A DNA stretch of 64,000 bases, taken from Membranipora membranacea. Its lineage: Eukaryota; Bryozoa; Gymnolaemata; Cheilostomatida; Membraniporidae. This document shows, one piece after another, positions 47,023 to 58,811 of the stretch. Within the stretch, counting starts at the first letter, position 1. The number at the start of each line of letters is the position of its first letter. A program made the translations under genes and the position numbers. The stretch covers positions 33,828,283 to 33,892,282 of the forward strand of contig OU612066.1 of NCBI GenBank assembly GCA_914767715.1. Direction: 5' to 3'. A model generated the notes under the pieces. It made no database searches. It had not been told where the DNA came from and was given only the letters and a program-made list of their open reading frames with translations.

Positions 47023-49050
47023 GGTATTCGTGGACATTTGAGCCTTCCTTCAAGTTGCGCAAATATTTGAAGCAAATTCAATATATTTATCTATATCATG
47101 AATTGTCGTCCCTCTGTGCGTAGTGACACAACTCTGAATTTGGTTTATATCGGCTTACTCAAGTATAGTCAAAATGGAGAGTTTGTCCCAATCTTCTTGC
47201 ACATACCACATCCTTACCGAGAACTAAAAGGCAGTATACTTTTAACTCGTCCTAACATTTATCATGTCTTGCCACTAACATTTTTTTTCTGGCACTGAGT
47301 GCAAAACATTTCGAATGAGATGACTTTGGTTGCCAATAAAAGTATATATAACACTAGTGCAACAATAAATTTAGTTGAAACGAAAGTCTGTTTGTATGAG
47401 GAAACGACATCAAAGTGGATTCATACAACTAAACAACAGATGTGTATATATACCTGAATCAGTATAGCCAATTGGACAAGTGTGTGAAACTTGATGGGAA
47501 TGGAGAATAGCGTACTAGCTAACTAGTATCATTAATGCTTGCTCCTATAAGGTCATCAGAAGTAATAATTGTACAAGTTGTGGTCAACTGATCGAGCCCC
47601 AACGCCCTTGGGTATTTCACTTCCATATGTCACTAGCTAAATTATAAAATGTGGCAATATTTTCTCAGCAGGAAGCGATTGAATTTACTGCTAGGATCAT
47701 AGCTTTCCACTAACAGGGTGTTTTGTGAAGTTTGCTAGTTGGTACTGCTGCCTTTCTTTCAAGTATTAATATAAAGTTCAGACTCAATTCAGTCGCAGCA
47801 TAAGGTTATCATTATTTAAAAATAGGTGGAGAAAATGTGTGACTAATCTTGCTTTCTTTATTTTAATATGAAACTAGAGACAATTGAGTATGGACATAGT
47901 CTCTGATGAGACCGACAAAGCAGAATCATGAGCTAACGAAATCAAGTGAGAAAAGATTCAATGACAATATACTGATTATGTTTCACATTGTTTGTAACTT
48001 AGCGAAGGTGAGGGGTGCTGGAATGGAACTTAAACGGTAAAATGTGCACTGGAATTTAAAAATACGATACAATGGTATATAGTTAGCACGCCCAATTATT
48101 GTATTTCTTCAGTGTTCCAATTATTTTCTTAGATCGTCTGCGGCCAAGATAAAGCATTTCTAGAATGTTAATGTTGGGAGGGAACAAATTATAATTCATA
48201 GTAGACCCTAAAAGGGCTTTATATTTATTAAAAAAAATGTGAAAAAAACCCTTGAGGGCACAAAGTGACACCAGGTGGGGTGCTGTAAGCTCCTCCTGTG
48301 GGGTCATAGGCAAAGCCTCAATCTTAGGAGCAGTTCAAGGTATATAATTAACAACTTGGACTCCCAAATGTGCTGACTCCTCTAACATGGTCATGGATAG
48401 CAATTAGAGAGATTTTAGACCGCCTTCTTAGCATTCTTGGGGAGGGAGTGTTATATCGTCATGGATAGAATTACAGGCCTTCCTACTTGAAATCTGATCA
48501 TACTCTCTTTGAAGAATCCAATTCAACTCATGATCAATTTTCAGATGAAACTATATAACACTGTGTTGTTTGTATGCGTAGAGTTATTATATAATTATAT
48601 TATTATGAAGGAAGCCTCCTAGAGATTACAGATAGTCCAGGTGGACAAACACCCTATGTTAAAATCTCAGAGCAATGTTGATGTTTCGGTAACATGTGCT
48701 CATTGCATCAAATGCAAGCTGGTTAGTAAGTATTACATTGGTGTTGCTCTAAGATATATATATACTCAGAAGTGCGGATTACGATCTCTATTGACCTAAA
48801 ACATACTGCCCCCCCCTACCCCCACAAGTTGGGAAAATCTTATCTCCAGACTGAAACAGATATACAGAAATCAATCTGGGAGGTTGTAATCATAGAAAAA
48901 AATGATTACATGGTGATAAGCCGGAATGCTGTTAGCAGTAATTGCCAAAACACACAATATGACTGTGATTACGTAATGCCATTATGCTATTAAATAGAAG
49001 TTGTCTCAACCTTAAATGTTTGTTGAATGTGCCCCTGAAAATGAGGTATG
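47023..49050. other. non-coding stretch
   Basis: No gene or RNA recognised. Short AT-rich tracts only. Confidence 0.45.
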
Positions 49051-49243
49051 TGTTTAATATATCTGGCTTGTCAATCCTGTTCTGGTTGATTTTCTTCTCA
49101 AAACATAGATCAGGCATACAATGTACGGCACCATACCAGATTGATTACATCATTTACCTCTATATTTTGGGTGCAAGTATTTTTGTTGATGGTGCTTGGT
49201 TTGGAGAGGGGTGGGGGGGAGGTGGTGCAGTTAAGAAAACAAT

Positions 49244-49317
49244 CGTCCTCGGGTGGGCTTGAACCACCAACCTTTCGATTAACAGTCGAACGCGCTAACC
49301 GATTGCGCCACGAAGAC
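49244..49317 (-). tRNA. tRNA-Asn (GTT), copy 1
   Basis: The minus strand folds as a full 74-base cloverleaf with discriminator: acceptor GTCTTCG/CGAGGAC, D arm GCGC...GCGC, anticodon arm TTCGA-CTGTTAA-TCGAA with anticodon GTT, T arm GGTGG-TTCAAGC-CCACC. The B box is GGTTCAAGCC rather than GGTTCGAxxCC. No intron. It reads AAC/AAU codons. The flanks are shared with the second tRNA-Asn copy. Confidence 0.95.
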
Positions 49318-49352
49318 CTAGCTGGTGAGTCAAATTCTCATATTTTTTGCTG

Positions 49353-49530
49353 TCAGGCGGAGACCCAGCATAATGTCTTGTTTCAGGGGTCCAAACAGTG
49401 GTAAATCGCCTCAAGATATGAATCATCAGAATTATCAACCTCCAACCTACACTTTGACACCTGTCTCAGATCTGCCAGATAATAATTGATGGTTTTATGT
49501 GTTCGTATCGTGTGCCGGTTTCGTTGCTAA
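49353..49530. repeat. ~180-bp dispersed repeat, four copies in 49-64 kb
   Basis: A block running from about CCCAGCATAATGTCTTG through CAAGATATGAATC, CCTACACTTTGACACCTGTC and CAGATCTGCCAGATAAT to ATTGATGG recurs at about 52085-52270, 56585-56775 and 63360-63506. The first two copies follow tRNA-Asn genes; the last two stand without a tRNA. It is probably part of a larger duplicated block. Confidence 0.8.
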
Positions 49531-50139
49531 TCCCAGCAATTAAAATTCACTCAAAGATCACGCAGATAAAAAAACTGTTGTGATAATTTAAAAAAATGTT
49601 GTCTTGTTGTTTTGAAATGTGATTGACCTTCTGCTGCAATATTATTAATACTGATATAAATGAGAATTAGAGACACAGAGCTAGTACTAAGGATCATTCT
49701 AAAATCAATCTGGTTGTATGTTAGATGTGTGAAGGGCAGTTTACATAACTGGCCGACCAAAGAGTTCCTCACAAAGAACTGAAGTTGATTGGGACATTAC
49801 AAGAAGGAGCAGACAATCATCTGAATTCAGAACTGCCAAATTAGGCATAGATTTCAAGTTTTCTTGTTGAAACAAAATGACCTGTAGTGTTTTTTCGCGT
49901 ATACACTGAAATACTTATTCCTCCATAAAAATACCCTGGGTCACATGTTGTTCCATCAATTTAGACTTTGGCAGCTGTCACTGCGCTAACCATCCCCAAA
50001 TGCCAAACAACGGCTAGCAATGACTCACACTGTCAAAAAAGTGATACGTCCTGTTCTTCCTTGCATCTTTAGTTCCATAATTGGATATCTGGGACAAGTT
50101 ATCTCCAACACCACATTGTCTAAACAGAGTAATTGAAAC

Positions 50140-51130
50140 TCACTTTGCGTTCACGTCCATACTCATAATTTTCTTGTTTTTATTATTTCACTACATCGAT
50201 TCATTTTTTCAATATTGAATTGCTTTGTTGAAAGCTATCTCACCAATGAGGGAGTTCATTGATCTCACAAGAAGGTCCGTTAACTAGGGACGGTCAAAAT
50301 GATCCAGTGCATAGAAGAGAATTAGTGAAATTTTATGGTTAAATAATTAAAATGTCAAACGGACGTTTCTTTATAATTTTTAATATCTAATGATAAAATT
50401 TAATTTAATATATGTAATGGGTTGCTCAAATGATGAAATAACAGTGTTGAATAACACAATGTAAATAATACAGCAAAATCGACAATAATGAAGTCAAGGA
50501 TGTAGTATTATATCAACCTCTTCAAGTCAGGTATGCCACTGAAATTGCCGCCTTTGGCTCACCATATAAAACACTCCTACATTTTTTATAAGAGTGAAGA
50601 AGGTGCAAATGAAATAAAGCAGCAACTCACAAACTCTAAGAAAAGAGCAAGGCAAAGTCTTGTCTAAATTCATCCTTTATATCCAAAAGTGAAACACACA
50701 GGGGAGGGGGATGCTGGGTTATCCTCAGTGCAGTGGATAATAACACTTAAAGTAGCGGACAACCACAAAAGTTATATTCTGATAATTGATGTGTAATGAT
50801 GTACTCCTTCTAAATTTCGATGCTTTAAATAAATATTAAATTTGAAAATTTTATTGATTTCAATTACAAACTCTCTTCCATGATTTTGTTTCAGTAACAC
50901 AAATATCCATACTCCCAAAATAAATACATTATTGGAAAAAAATGATGTATTTAAATAATTTGTTTCTAATATCCAGGCAGTTATCTTTTGTTAGTGTCAA
51001 TCTTAATACATAAACAGTCATCTCAGTTACAAAATGATCTACAAAAACAATATTATTGCCCTCAATAACAAAAATTAAGCATTTTCTTTGAGGTTAAAAA
51101 CAAAACATGGCTTCTCAATTAAATTCAGTT
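50140..51130. repeat. ~1-kb duplicated block, copy A
   Basis: This block recurs in the same orientation at about 62395-63345. Landmarks are TCTTGTTTTTATTATTTCAC, ACTGAAATTGCCGCCTTTG, AAAGAGCAAGGCAAAGTCTT, GGGTTATCCTCAGTGCAGTG and TACATTATTGGAAAAAAATG. It is non-coding. Confidence 0.82.
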
Positions 51131-51979
51131 TATTGCTGACTGCCCTGTGGTGCATGAAGCTAATTCCTTGGATTTTCATTGTTGAGTACGTTGCCTACTG
51201 GTGAAGGTTGATTGTGTATTGATTCGTATTTAGTGGTGCCAGGGTTGTCTGCTACTTTAAAGGCCACTCAAAGGCGAATGCATGTTATAGTCAATAAAGC
51301 ATGATAAACACACCACACATATATAAAAACTTATTGCCACAATGTTTTTTTCAAAAATAAATAAAATCGCTAGATACCAGTTCTTTCTCCAAATACACAT
51401 GTAAAGGAAACCAGTTGAGGATGTGGTGGTAACCCTATATGCCAGGAGAGCTTCAAATAAATTGGGAATGAAATGAAACTGAGACAATGGAAGTTAAATC
51501 AAATAGCTCTCTCTTTTACCCATTGGTTGCAATTTTTATATTGATTAATTTTTGTGGTTCTCATTCTGGCTCAACAGAGTTGTCTACACGTCTCACAGTG
51601 ACATCAAACCAGATAATAAAATCAATTGTTATCAGGTAACCAAAAAGCAGAAATTCTGAATTGTCTACACACATATGACTGGCATTATGTTGTGACAAGT
51701 ATAAGTTGTCTCGACATTGACAGTTTGTGAGAAGGGGCAGACACCCTTGAGTTTTAGTTAAATGCAAACCTTCCACGAGGCACGAGGCGGTATATAATCT
51801 GTCTTGTGAATCCTGTTCTGGTTGATATATATCTCAAAGCATAGATCAGGCATACAATGTTAGTCATCATACCATATCCCTTACATCATTTACCTCTATA
51901 TTTTGGGTAAAAGTGTTTTTGTTAATGGTGCTTGGTTTGGATTGGGGGAGGGGTGAGGGTGTGCAGTTACGAAAACAAT
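51131..51979. other. flank of second tRNA-Asn
   Basis: No gene seen. The right part (about 51790-51979) is homologous to 49060-49243 upstream of the first tRNA-Asn (ATAGATCAGGCATACAATGT, TTTACCTCTATATTTTGGGT). Confidence 0.55.
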
Positions 51980-52053
51980 CGTCCTCGGGTGGGCTTGAAC
52001 CACCAACCTTTCGATTAACAGTCGAACGCGCTAACCGATTGCGCCACGAAGAC
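51980..52053 (-). tRNA. tRNA-Asn (GTT), copy 2
   Basis: The 74-base gene body is the same as at 49244-49317, with anticodon GTT and the same B box. It lies in a duplicated block, with similar flanks on both sides. The identical body against diverged flanks suggests selection or conversion on the tRNA. Confidence 0.95.
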
Positions 52054-52279
52054 CTGGTTGGTGTGTCAAAATCTCCCAATTTCCGAGCTCAGGGGGAGAC
52101 ACCGGCATAATCTCCGTTTCAGAGGTCCTAGAATTGATAAATCGCCTCAAGATATGAATCTTCAGAATGATCAACCTCCGACCTACACTTTGATACCTGT
52201 CTCAGAACTGCCAGATAATAATTGATGATTTGATGTGCTCATGACCATTTGCCGGTTTTGTTGCTTATCCTGCAATTAT

Positions 52280-53817
52280 ATATCACTTAAAGATCAGTAT
52301 CGCAGTAATCAAAGAAGGGAAGTCTGCAGCTACTTTTTGATTTCTCACAGTGCTAAATTTTAAAACAAAAATGTTGTCTAGTTGTTTTAAAATGATTTTC
52401 TGCTGCAACTTAATAATGATAGACATGGGGAATCAGAGACAACCAGTCAGTATTCAACATCATGTGGAAATCAGTCTGCTTGAACTTCAAGTTTAACATT
52501 CAAATATTTATGCTTTCACATACATGGCCAGTACACAAGCTCCTTACAAAAAAACTGAAGGTATTATTTTTTATGAACTCATGAAGTAGTCATGACGGTG
52601 AAACTTTATGAAAAGGGACAACAATCATACATATGATTTGAATGTAGAACTGCCAATATCATCAGGATTTTTTAAACATTATTAGCACAATTTATCCGAT
52701 GAGAATGTTTTACGAAATCAGCAATTGAGAATAAAAAGGGAGAAAGCAAGAATATGAGTCTTTAAGATTCCATATCTCCCTGATGTCACACAACTAAGGC
52801 ATCGCTTTCAAGGTTTTTTGCTGAAACAAAATCACCTGTAGCGTTTTAGGACTTAAAGCCTTGGGCTAATGAGGGGGGACATGGGGACTAATCATAAGTA
52901 GTATTTGCTGGTGACAAGCAAGACCATTGGCTGATCAGTGTAATTAGAGGCGGTGATTGGCCTTCTAACAGCCAGTCCACGTTGCATTTGGGTGTTGCAC
53001 ATTAAACACTTGATATTTTGGTGGTCCAGTGTGTTAAACAAGAAATTGTGATTTGCAGACACCCAAAAATAAATTTGAATAGCATATAGCCATTGTTATG
53101 TTGGCTTATCACACTTGGGATCATAGGATTTTCTTAATTTCACTCTTGACAATGTTATCAAGGCAACCCCTTAAACCATAAATCTTAAACGTCAAAATTG
53201 ACCAATAAGAGCCCGTATAATTTGAAGCGGATGATTTGAAATAGTTGAAAATAGGTGATTTTCACCATTTTCCAATGCAACTTTTGGAATGAAAATTTAT
53301 TGAGCATGTGTATCACACGATTCAACATCAGCACATCCCATTCTTGTACAGGAAAATTCACTACTGTTCCTCTTATTTCCGAAAAAGCAGGAGGAATTCA
53401 AATGCTGCGAACCTCATTTAAATTTGATATTGCTGGGTGATAGCTTTACGTTGACTGGGCCTTTTATACCCGTCTTTGGCCTCTAAATCTATAACAAATA
53501 CCCTGGTTTACAATCTTAAACATATACCTATTAAGATTACAGCAGCTGTTGCACTTCCCCATATTGCCAAACAACATCTAGCGATGATCAACATTGGACA
53601 AAAAGCTGATACATGTCTGTTCCTCCTTCCATCCTTAGAGCCGGATATCTGGGACAAGACCCACTCCTATAATGAAGTAAAACTTCAGATCCTCATCATT
53701 TTCATCATTTTATTTTGTAAAGCTTTTTCAAATCTAAAAAAAAAATTAATTGGAGGAAATTCATTTCATTAAAATATTTTTCAAAATCATCCAATTAAAA
53801 AGACGAAAAAAATTCAT
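52280..53817. other. non-coding, decayed duplicate of the 49.5-50.2 kb block
   Basis: Parts correspond to sequence after the first tRNA-Asn, such as TGAAACAAAATCACCTGTAG (52827) versus TGAAACAAAATGACCTGTAG (49867) and GGATATCTGGGACAAG (53642 and 50083). No gene seen. Confidence 0.55.
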
Positions 53818-53821
53818 TTAA

Positions 53822-54343
53822 AGACTTTGTTTGAGGCTGCTCTGTTGTATCACATCTTATTCTCCATATTTTATTCTATCATGTGAGCGATTTTCAGCTT
53901 TAGAATCCAAATATTGAGGAAGTTATGGCCTCTCAAATTTCCAGGGTGATTGCCTTCAATCGGCATTGGGAATAAGCGGATGTCTCCCCTGGGGTATGTC
54001 ACAACCATAGACATGTGACATAGACATTATGAGTTATTAGTTAATACACTAATAATCACATAATAATTGATGATCAAAATTCAGACCTGGGTGGAAATCG
54101 AACCCGGGTCCCCATACCTATAGGCAATGACGCTACCATCACACCACTTGGACCAACTAAGTTAGTGACGTACCCTAGGGATTGCCGGCTGATTTTTACT
54201 GCCGATAAATTGCCGTCACCTTGGAAGTTTGAGAGGCCACAACTTCCTCAATATTTGGATTCTAAAGCTGAAAATCGCTCACATGATAGAATAAAATATG
54301 GAGAATAAGATGTGATACAAAAGAGCAGCCTAAAACAAAGTCT
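53822..54343. mobile_element. TTAA-flanked foldback element with tRNA-like core
   Basis: The 522-bp element starts AGACTTTGTTTGAGGCTGCT and ends with the complementary AGCAGCC...CAAAGTCT. The first about 120 bp of each arm are almost identical; weaker mirroring reaches about 190 bp (CCCTGGGGTATGTCAC / GTGACGTACCCTAGGG). TTAA stands directly outside both ends (53818-53821 and 54344-54347), the target duplication used by piggyBac-type elements. The ends do not match the classic piggyBac CCYT start, so the superfamily is uncertain. The short unpaired centre holds a tRNA-like sequence. Confidence 0.8.
54085..54157 (-). pseudogene. tRNA-like sequence inside the foldback
   Basis: Read on the minus strand it has an A-box-like TGGTGTGATGGTAGCG and a B box GGTTCGATTTC at the right spacing. 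The T stem pairs at only three positions, the anticodon stem is mismatched and the acceptor ends do not pair. It is a decayed tRNA or a tRNA-derived SINE head, not a working gene. Confidence 0.5.
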
Positions 54344-54449
54344 TTAAGATGAAAAAAAAGATAATCAGAAAAATATAACGTTCAAATGATTTATGCCTGG
54401 TGATTGAACATAATTCAAATGGTATATTATTAAAAGAAGCTGCTGTATG

Positions 54450-54873
54450 CCAGTTCTCGGGATAGAAAGAAGGACAAGCTGGTTAAAGATGTCATCTCAC
54501 TTTCCACATCACATCACATCACGGTTTTTTCAAGGAAAAGGCTGCAATATTTGTGCATATTTTCCCCTAGTTTGTAGGAGCAAACCTTAGGGAAAAAACA
54601 AACTGTAGTGTGGACTTCAACACTTGCACATGAAGGCCTGTCACTCTATTGACTTAGCCACCAGCTAATCCCTATTACTCAATCGCTGAACCTAAAAGTC
54701 ACTGGCTGCATAGAAACGATAACCTGCACTCACAGCTACTCAACTTACCTCAAAAAGTAGGTGTGAAATCTCTATAGATCATCTGATAATGATAGTAATT
54801 ATACTCTTTGAGATAATGATCGCTGTAATTTGGATTTATCTCTTCCTTAATTGTTATTATAAAGTGTATCTGA
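54450..54873. repeat. duplicated 5' flank of tRNA-His, copy 1
   Basis: This is nearly identical to about 60491-60894 apart from a 20-bp deletion near the start. It includes a conserved hairpin at 54560-54596 (TTTTCCCCTAGTTTG / CAAACCTTAGGGAAAA). The duplication runs through the tRNA and stops soon after. Confidence 0.85.
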
Positions 54874-54945
54874 GCCATGATAGTATAGTGGTCAGTACTT
54901 CGCGTTGTGGCCGCGAAAACCCAGGTTCGAATCCTGGTCATGGCA
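54874..54945 (+). tRNA. tRNA-His (GTG), copy 1
   Basis: The 72-base cloverleaf has acceptor GCCATGA/TCATGGC, D arm GTAT-AGTGGTCA-GTAC, anticodon arm TTCGC-GTTGTGG-CCGCGAAA with anticodon GTG, and T arm CCAGG-TTCGAAT-CCTGG. Discriminator is A. The extra G-1 is added after transcription. It decodes CAC/CAU. Confidence 0.95.
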
Positions 54946-55059
54946 TGTTTTGAAAAAGGAAACAACAGAAACACCCAGGAGTGGGCAGTTGCTTTTGCAA
55001 AGGCTGAAATTTCCGAGTACTGATTGGTGACGCCAAACACCATCTCCTGCAACATGTAG

Positions 55060-55607
55060 GGCTAAAAAGTTCCTACTACTATATGTAATTAATGTTGTAT
55101 ATAAGCTATTTCATTTTATTCTGTTCAATGGTGAGGTTTTTTTTAATAGAAGTACTGTTGATTTGAAAATTTATTTTCGATTTGTTTTATTCAGAACTCA
55201 AACACTTTGTTACAACAAGCCAAAATATTCAAATGACAAAAACAAATCAAAGGATAATAAAATAGTAGGTTAAGAAGAAGTATAAAAAGATCTAGAATCT
55301 GAGGAACTGTCTGATTTTAAGTACAGTGATTAAGTATTGTACAAATATTATAATTTTTAAGGATTTAGTCCTTCTAATGAAAAGAAACAGCTAGTGTGAG
55401 TTTGCTTTGGGTTATGGAAGCCCACAGTAGAAATTATATGAAGATTTTCTGCAAAATGCCATACATGTATACAAAGTACTGCTGGTTCACAGTAGTAATA
55501 CTCATCAACTCAACATGCAAAAATCCCTCAAGAGTGTAAACTATGATAAAGCAGTTTCATACAGTGACCTTTTATGCAATCAAGGCTGTGACCTTCAAAG
55601 TAAGCAA
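55060..55607. other. spacer, 5' flank of first tRNA-Val
   Basis: AT-rich. The right half (about 55440-55607) is homologous to about 55960-56127 before the second tRNA-Val. No gene seen. Confidence 0.55.
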
Positions 55608-55680
55608 GGTCGAGTGGTGTAGTGGTTATCACATCTGCTTTACACGCAGAAGGTCACGGGTTCGAAACCCGTCTTGACCT
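55608..55680 (+). tRNA. tRNA-Val (TAC)
   Basis: The 73-base cloverleaf has acceptor GGTCGAG/CTTGACC, D arm with TAGTGGTTATCAC, anticodon stem TCTGC/GCAGA around loop TTTACAC (anticodon TAC), and T arm ACGGG-TTCGAAA-CCCGT. It reads GUA and, by wobble, GUG. It is a tandem duplicate of the gene at 56128. Confidence 0.95.
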
Positions 55681-56127
55681 GCTAGCTTTCGTAAGGTACT
55701 GCTACTGTTATATTATATACTAGAGACGCAAGTGATTAACAGGCACGCAAACCAAGTTTGCGCCATGCACTGCCATCTGACCTGATATGCCATCTTAGAT
55801 TTAAATAACCTCCTAGAGTTTTTTTATACATTTATTTCAAAGAATTGTTACAAAATCAAACCTGTCTAATGAATCATCATGTAAAATGTTATTGAACTTA
55901 AGAAAGGACAAACTCAAAATTTAAAATGTAGATGATATAGTAATTTGGCCCATCTATAAGAATCTGCTGCCAAATGCCACCTGTTTATACTCATTGCTGC
56001 TGCATACAGTATTTGATTCTCATCACCTCTACATGCCAAAATCCTTCAAGGCTCTTAATGATATGATAAGACAATTTCATAATGTGACCTTTAACGCCAT
56101 CAAGGTCGTGACTAGCAATGCAAACAA
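55681..56127. other. spacer between tRNA-Val genes
   Basis: Non-coding. The right part is the duplicated 5' flank of the tRNA-Val genes (ATGCCAAAATCCTTCAAG versus ATGCAAAAATCCCTCAAG). Confidence 0.6.
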
Positions 56128-56200
56128 GGTCGAGTGGTGTAGTGGTTATCACATCTGCTTAACACGCAGAAGGTCACGGGTTCGAAACCCGTCTTGACCT
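56128..56200 (+). tRNA. tRNA-Val (AAC)
   Basis: The body is identical to the gene at 55608-55680 except for one base: loop TTAACAC, giving anticodon AAC. A34 would be converted to inosine, so this copy reads GUU/GUC. Both neighbours keep all structural elements, so both look functional. Confidence 0.95.
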
Positions 56201-57013
56201 GTTAGCTTTTGTAAGGAACTGCTGCCAAGATATCATTTACGAGAGTAATAGGGTCCATGGAATTTCTCATTAACTGGTGCACTGAGCAAAGCCAGTTCCC
56301 TCAACTCTGATCCAAGATTGGATTATTATGTAAAATACTGTCACGCAAATTTGTTCTTTTGACAATATTATTTTGCTTGCTCCACAACGACTCCATGCTT
56401 GGCACAACACTATTTATACAACTATTACAATACCTAAGAAGGAAAAACAAGGAATTGTCTACTATAATTGACCCACTATGTAGCATAGACAACAACTTCA
56501 TTGGCTTATAATTCACATGGTCCATCGTGTTTGGCTTAGCAAACTCATCTGAGCAATTCAGGATTTTCATTCAATAAATCTAATATCAGGGGGAGACAAG
56601 GCATAATCTCCTGACACATTTGTTCAAAAGCAGTGATAAACTGTCTCAAGATATGAATCTCCACAATGAACAACCCCCTACCAACACTTTGAAACATGTC
56701 TCAGATCTGTCAGATAATTTTTGATGGATTGATGTGCTCATTTCCGTGTGCCGGTTTTGTTGCTTATCCCGAAATAATTTATCAATCAAAAATGAGAATA
56801 ACAATGCCATAAAAGCTCAGTCTATAAATTTGCAAATAATAATAAAAGGCAGAAAACAATTTGATTAAAATGTTGTTCAAAATCAGCCATCTAAAATGAA
56901 AAATGAATTTACTTAAAATGAAGAAAAAGATCATCAGAAAACTTAGGTTTGAATGATTTATGCCTGATGATCGAACATATATTAAATGGTATATTGCTAA
57001 AAGTAGCTGCTAA
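56201..57013. other. non-coding stretch with dispersed repeat
   Basis: Contains one copy of the ~180-bp dispersed repeat (about 56585-56775). No gene seen. Confidence 0.5.
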
Positions 57014-57207
57014 AATATTATAGAAAAAGTTATTTGAAGTTGGATGAAGTTTAATGATATATCTCTCAGATTTAAATTGATCAACAAATTAAAATGATCT
57101 TCCAAAAGTGGTGGACATGTCTTGTTTATCAATTGATGTCCAGTAATGCCTGTAACAATCTTGATTATTCATTAATTGGTACCAGGTGATAAGGGATGTT
57201 TTGGATA
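57014..57207. repeat. ~200-bp direct repeat, left copy
   Basis: Matches about 58812-59039 (TTATAGAAAAAGTTATTTGA ... ACCAGGTGATAAGGGATGTT). The right copy has a 34-bp insertion. Together they frame a LINE fragment and a BEL/Pao fragment. The last about 25 bp belong to the LINE reading frame. Confidence 0.8.
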
Positions 57208-57863
57208 CCACAGAATGGTGTGCCGAGAATAACATGATGGCCAATTCAACACAATCAGTGTGCATGACGTTCTCAAATGTGCACAACAGTCAAAAGATCG
57301 AGCCGCACAGATTCTCAATGAGCTGTGACGTTATTGGAAACGAGACAAGCACGAAGTTTTTAGGTGTCGTGATTGACAACAATCTGACATTCAAACAACA
57401 CGTTGATCACCTCGTGAAAAAGACTAGACAAATAATATATACACTGATAGACCTCAAACGATCTGGAATGCCTATCAGTGCACTGAAACATTTCTACATA
57501 GCATGCATCCGTCCCATTCTCCTGTATGCTTCTCCCTCCTGGTATTCCATGCTCTCTCAGCAACAAAGAATGAGGATCCTGCCTGTAGAAAATTTGGTAC
57601 TCAAGGTTCTTGATCCGTGTGGTCTCGATTACAATGACCGAACATCGAACATTGAGATACAACAAGTGCTTGATCTCCTCAACCAGACGAGCCAAGAGTA
57701 CATGTGTAATATAGAAAATAACACAGAGCACTGCCTTAATGGTGTGATGGCAAGTTACAAACCATCAACTGCTCCTCGAAGGTCAACTCGACTGGTCCAG
57801 AAACCAAGACCAAGGGCACGCACCGCACTGAGGGCAAACTCTCCATTTTTGTGTTACATGTGA
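57186..57863 (+). pseudogene. LINE reverse-transcriptase 3' fragment
   Basis: This 225-residue open frame matches the region after the catalytic core of non-LTR reverse transcriptases: WCAENNMMANSTQSVCMTFS, then KFLGVVIDNNLTFKQHVDHL, then FYIACIRPILLYASPSWY. The palm motifs including FADD are absent, so it is a 5'-truncated copy. The tail is basic (RRSTRLVQKPRPRARTALR). An (AAT)n tract at about 57996-58024 follows and may be the element's 3' tail. It belongs to a different family from both other LINEs in the window. Confidence 0.82.
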
Positions 57864-58128
57864 GCTTTTGCTTCTCTTTTTAATTTCAATATGCAAAATA
57901 GTGCAAACTTTTTTCGCATTTTTCTGATTGAAGATCATTAGTAGATTTTTTGATTTTATTATCAAAAGATTTGTGATCAATAAATAAAGCCCGATATAAT
58001 AATATAATAATAATAATAATAATAGAACTTGGTCCGCTGATAGGGAATAACTTACCTCAAGTATTTATCTCCAGGCAAGAAGGAAGTAGGGAAGATCATG
58101 AGCCTTTTGCTCGGCTGACCGACCTGAG

Positions 58129-58746
58129 ATGGACTTTGATGGGAAATACAGCAAATTGTACCGTGAACTTTGTGACATGAGTAACAATACAAACGAAAAG
58201 GCAATATCATTCATAAAGCATGACTTCTATGTAAATGATGGGTTAACCAGTTTTCCTGACCCTGACGCTGCAAAATCACTGGTTCACGACGCAATTTCCA
58301 TTTGCAAAGAAGGAAATCTCAGACTTCATAAATTCTCATCCAACTCTTCTGATCTTCTCAGGTCCCTTCCTGAATCTGAAAGGAATATACAGGACACACA
58401 AACTCTTGACCCTGATAATGACTGCCAACCAACAGAGCGCACACTGGGTCTCCTCTGGTCACTGAAATCAGACAGCTTTCGGTTTAGCTCCTCTCCCAAG
58501 CTTAATCCTTCCACTCGTAGGGGTGTTTTATCCACCATTGCATCCATCTATGATCCTCTTGGTTTCCTATCACCTTTCATCCTCCAAAGTAAAAATATTC
58601 TCCAAGACATGTGCAGAATAGCCTCATCATGGGATGACCCTCTGACTGACGACCTCTTATCACGGTGGGAGGGGTGGAAATCATCTCTATCTGATCTTTC
58701 TATTGTTGACATCAAAAGATGCTACAAATCTGCTGATTTCGGTTAG
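58129..58746 (+). pseudogene. BEL/Pao retrotransposon pol fragment
   Basis: 205 residues span the end of the reverse transcriptase and the linker typical of BEL/Pao elements: HDFYVNDGLTSF, then TERTLGLLWSLKSDSF, RRGVLSTIASIYDPLGFLSP and SWDDPLTDDLLSRWEGWKSS. The catalytic box, normally YVDD, reads YVND here, so the polymerase would be inactive. There is no gag, integrase or LTR in reach. It is a dead fragment between the two 200-bp direct repeats. Confidence 0.85.
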
Positions 58747-58811
58747 TTTAAGTGCTCAAACGGTGCAAGATGCTGGTAGAGGCATTTCACTATCAACCAC
58801 TTTCTCCCCTA

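Noticed and set aside
54085-54157. Functional tRNA gene in the TTAA foldback
   Set aside because: A and B boxes are present, but the acceptor, anticodon and T stems do not pair properly.
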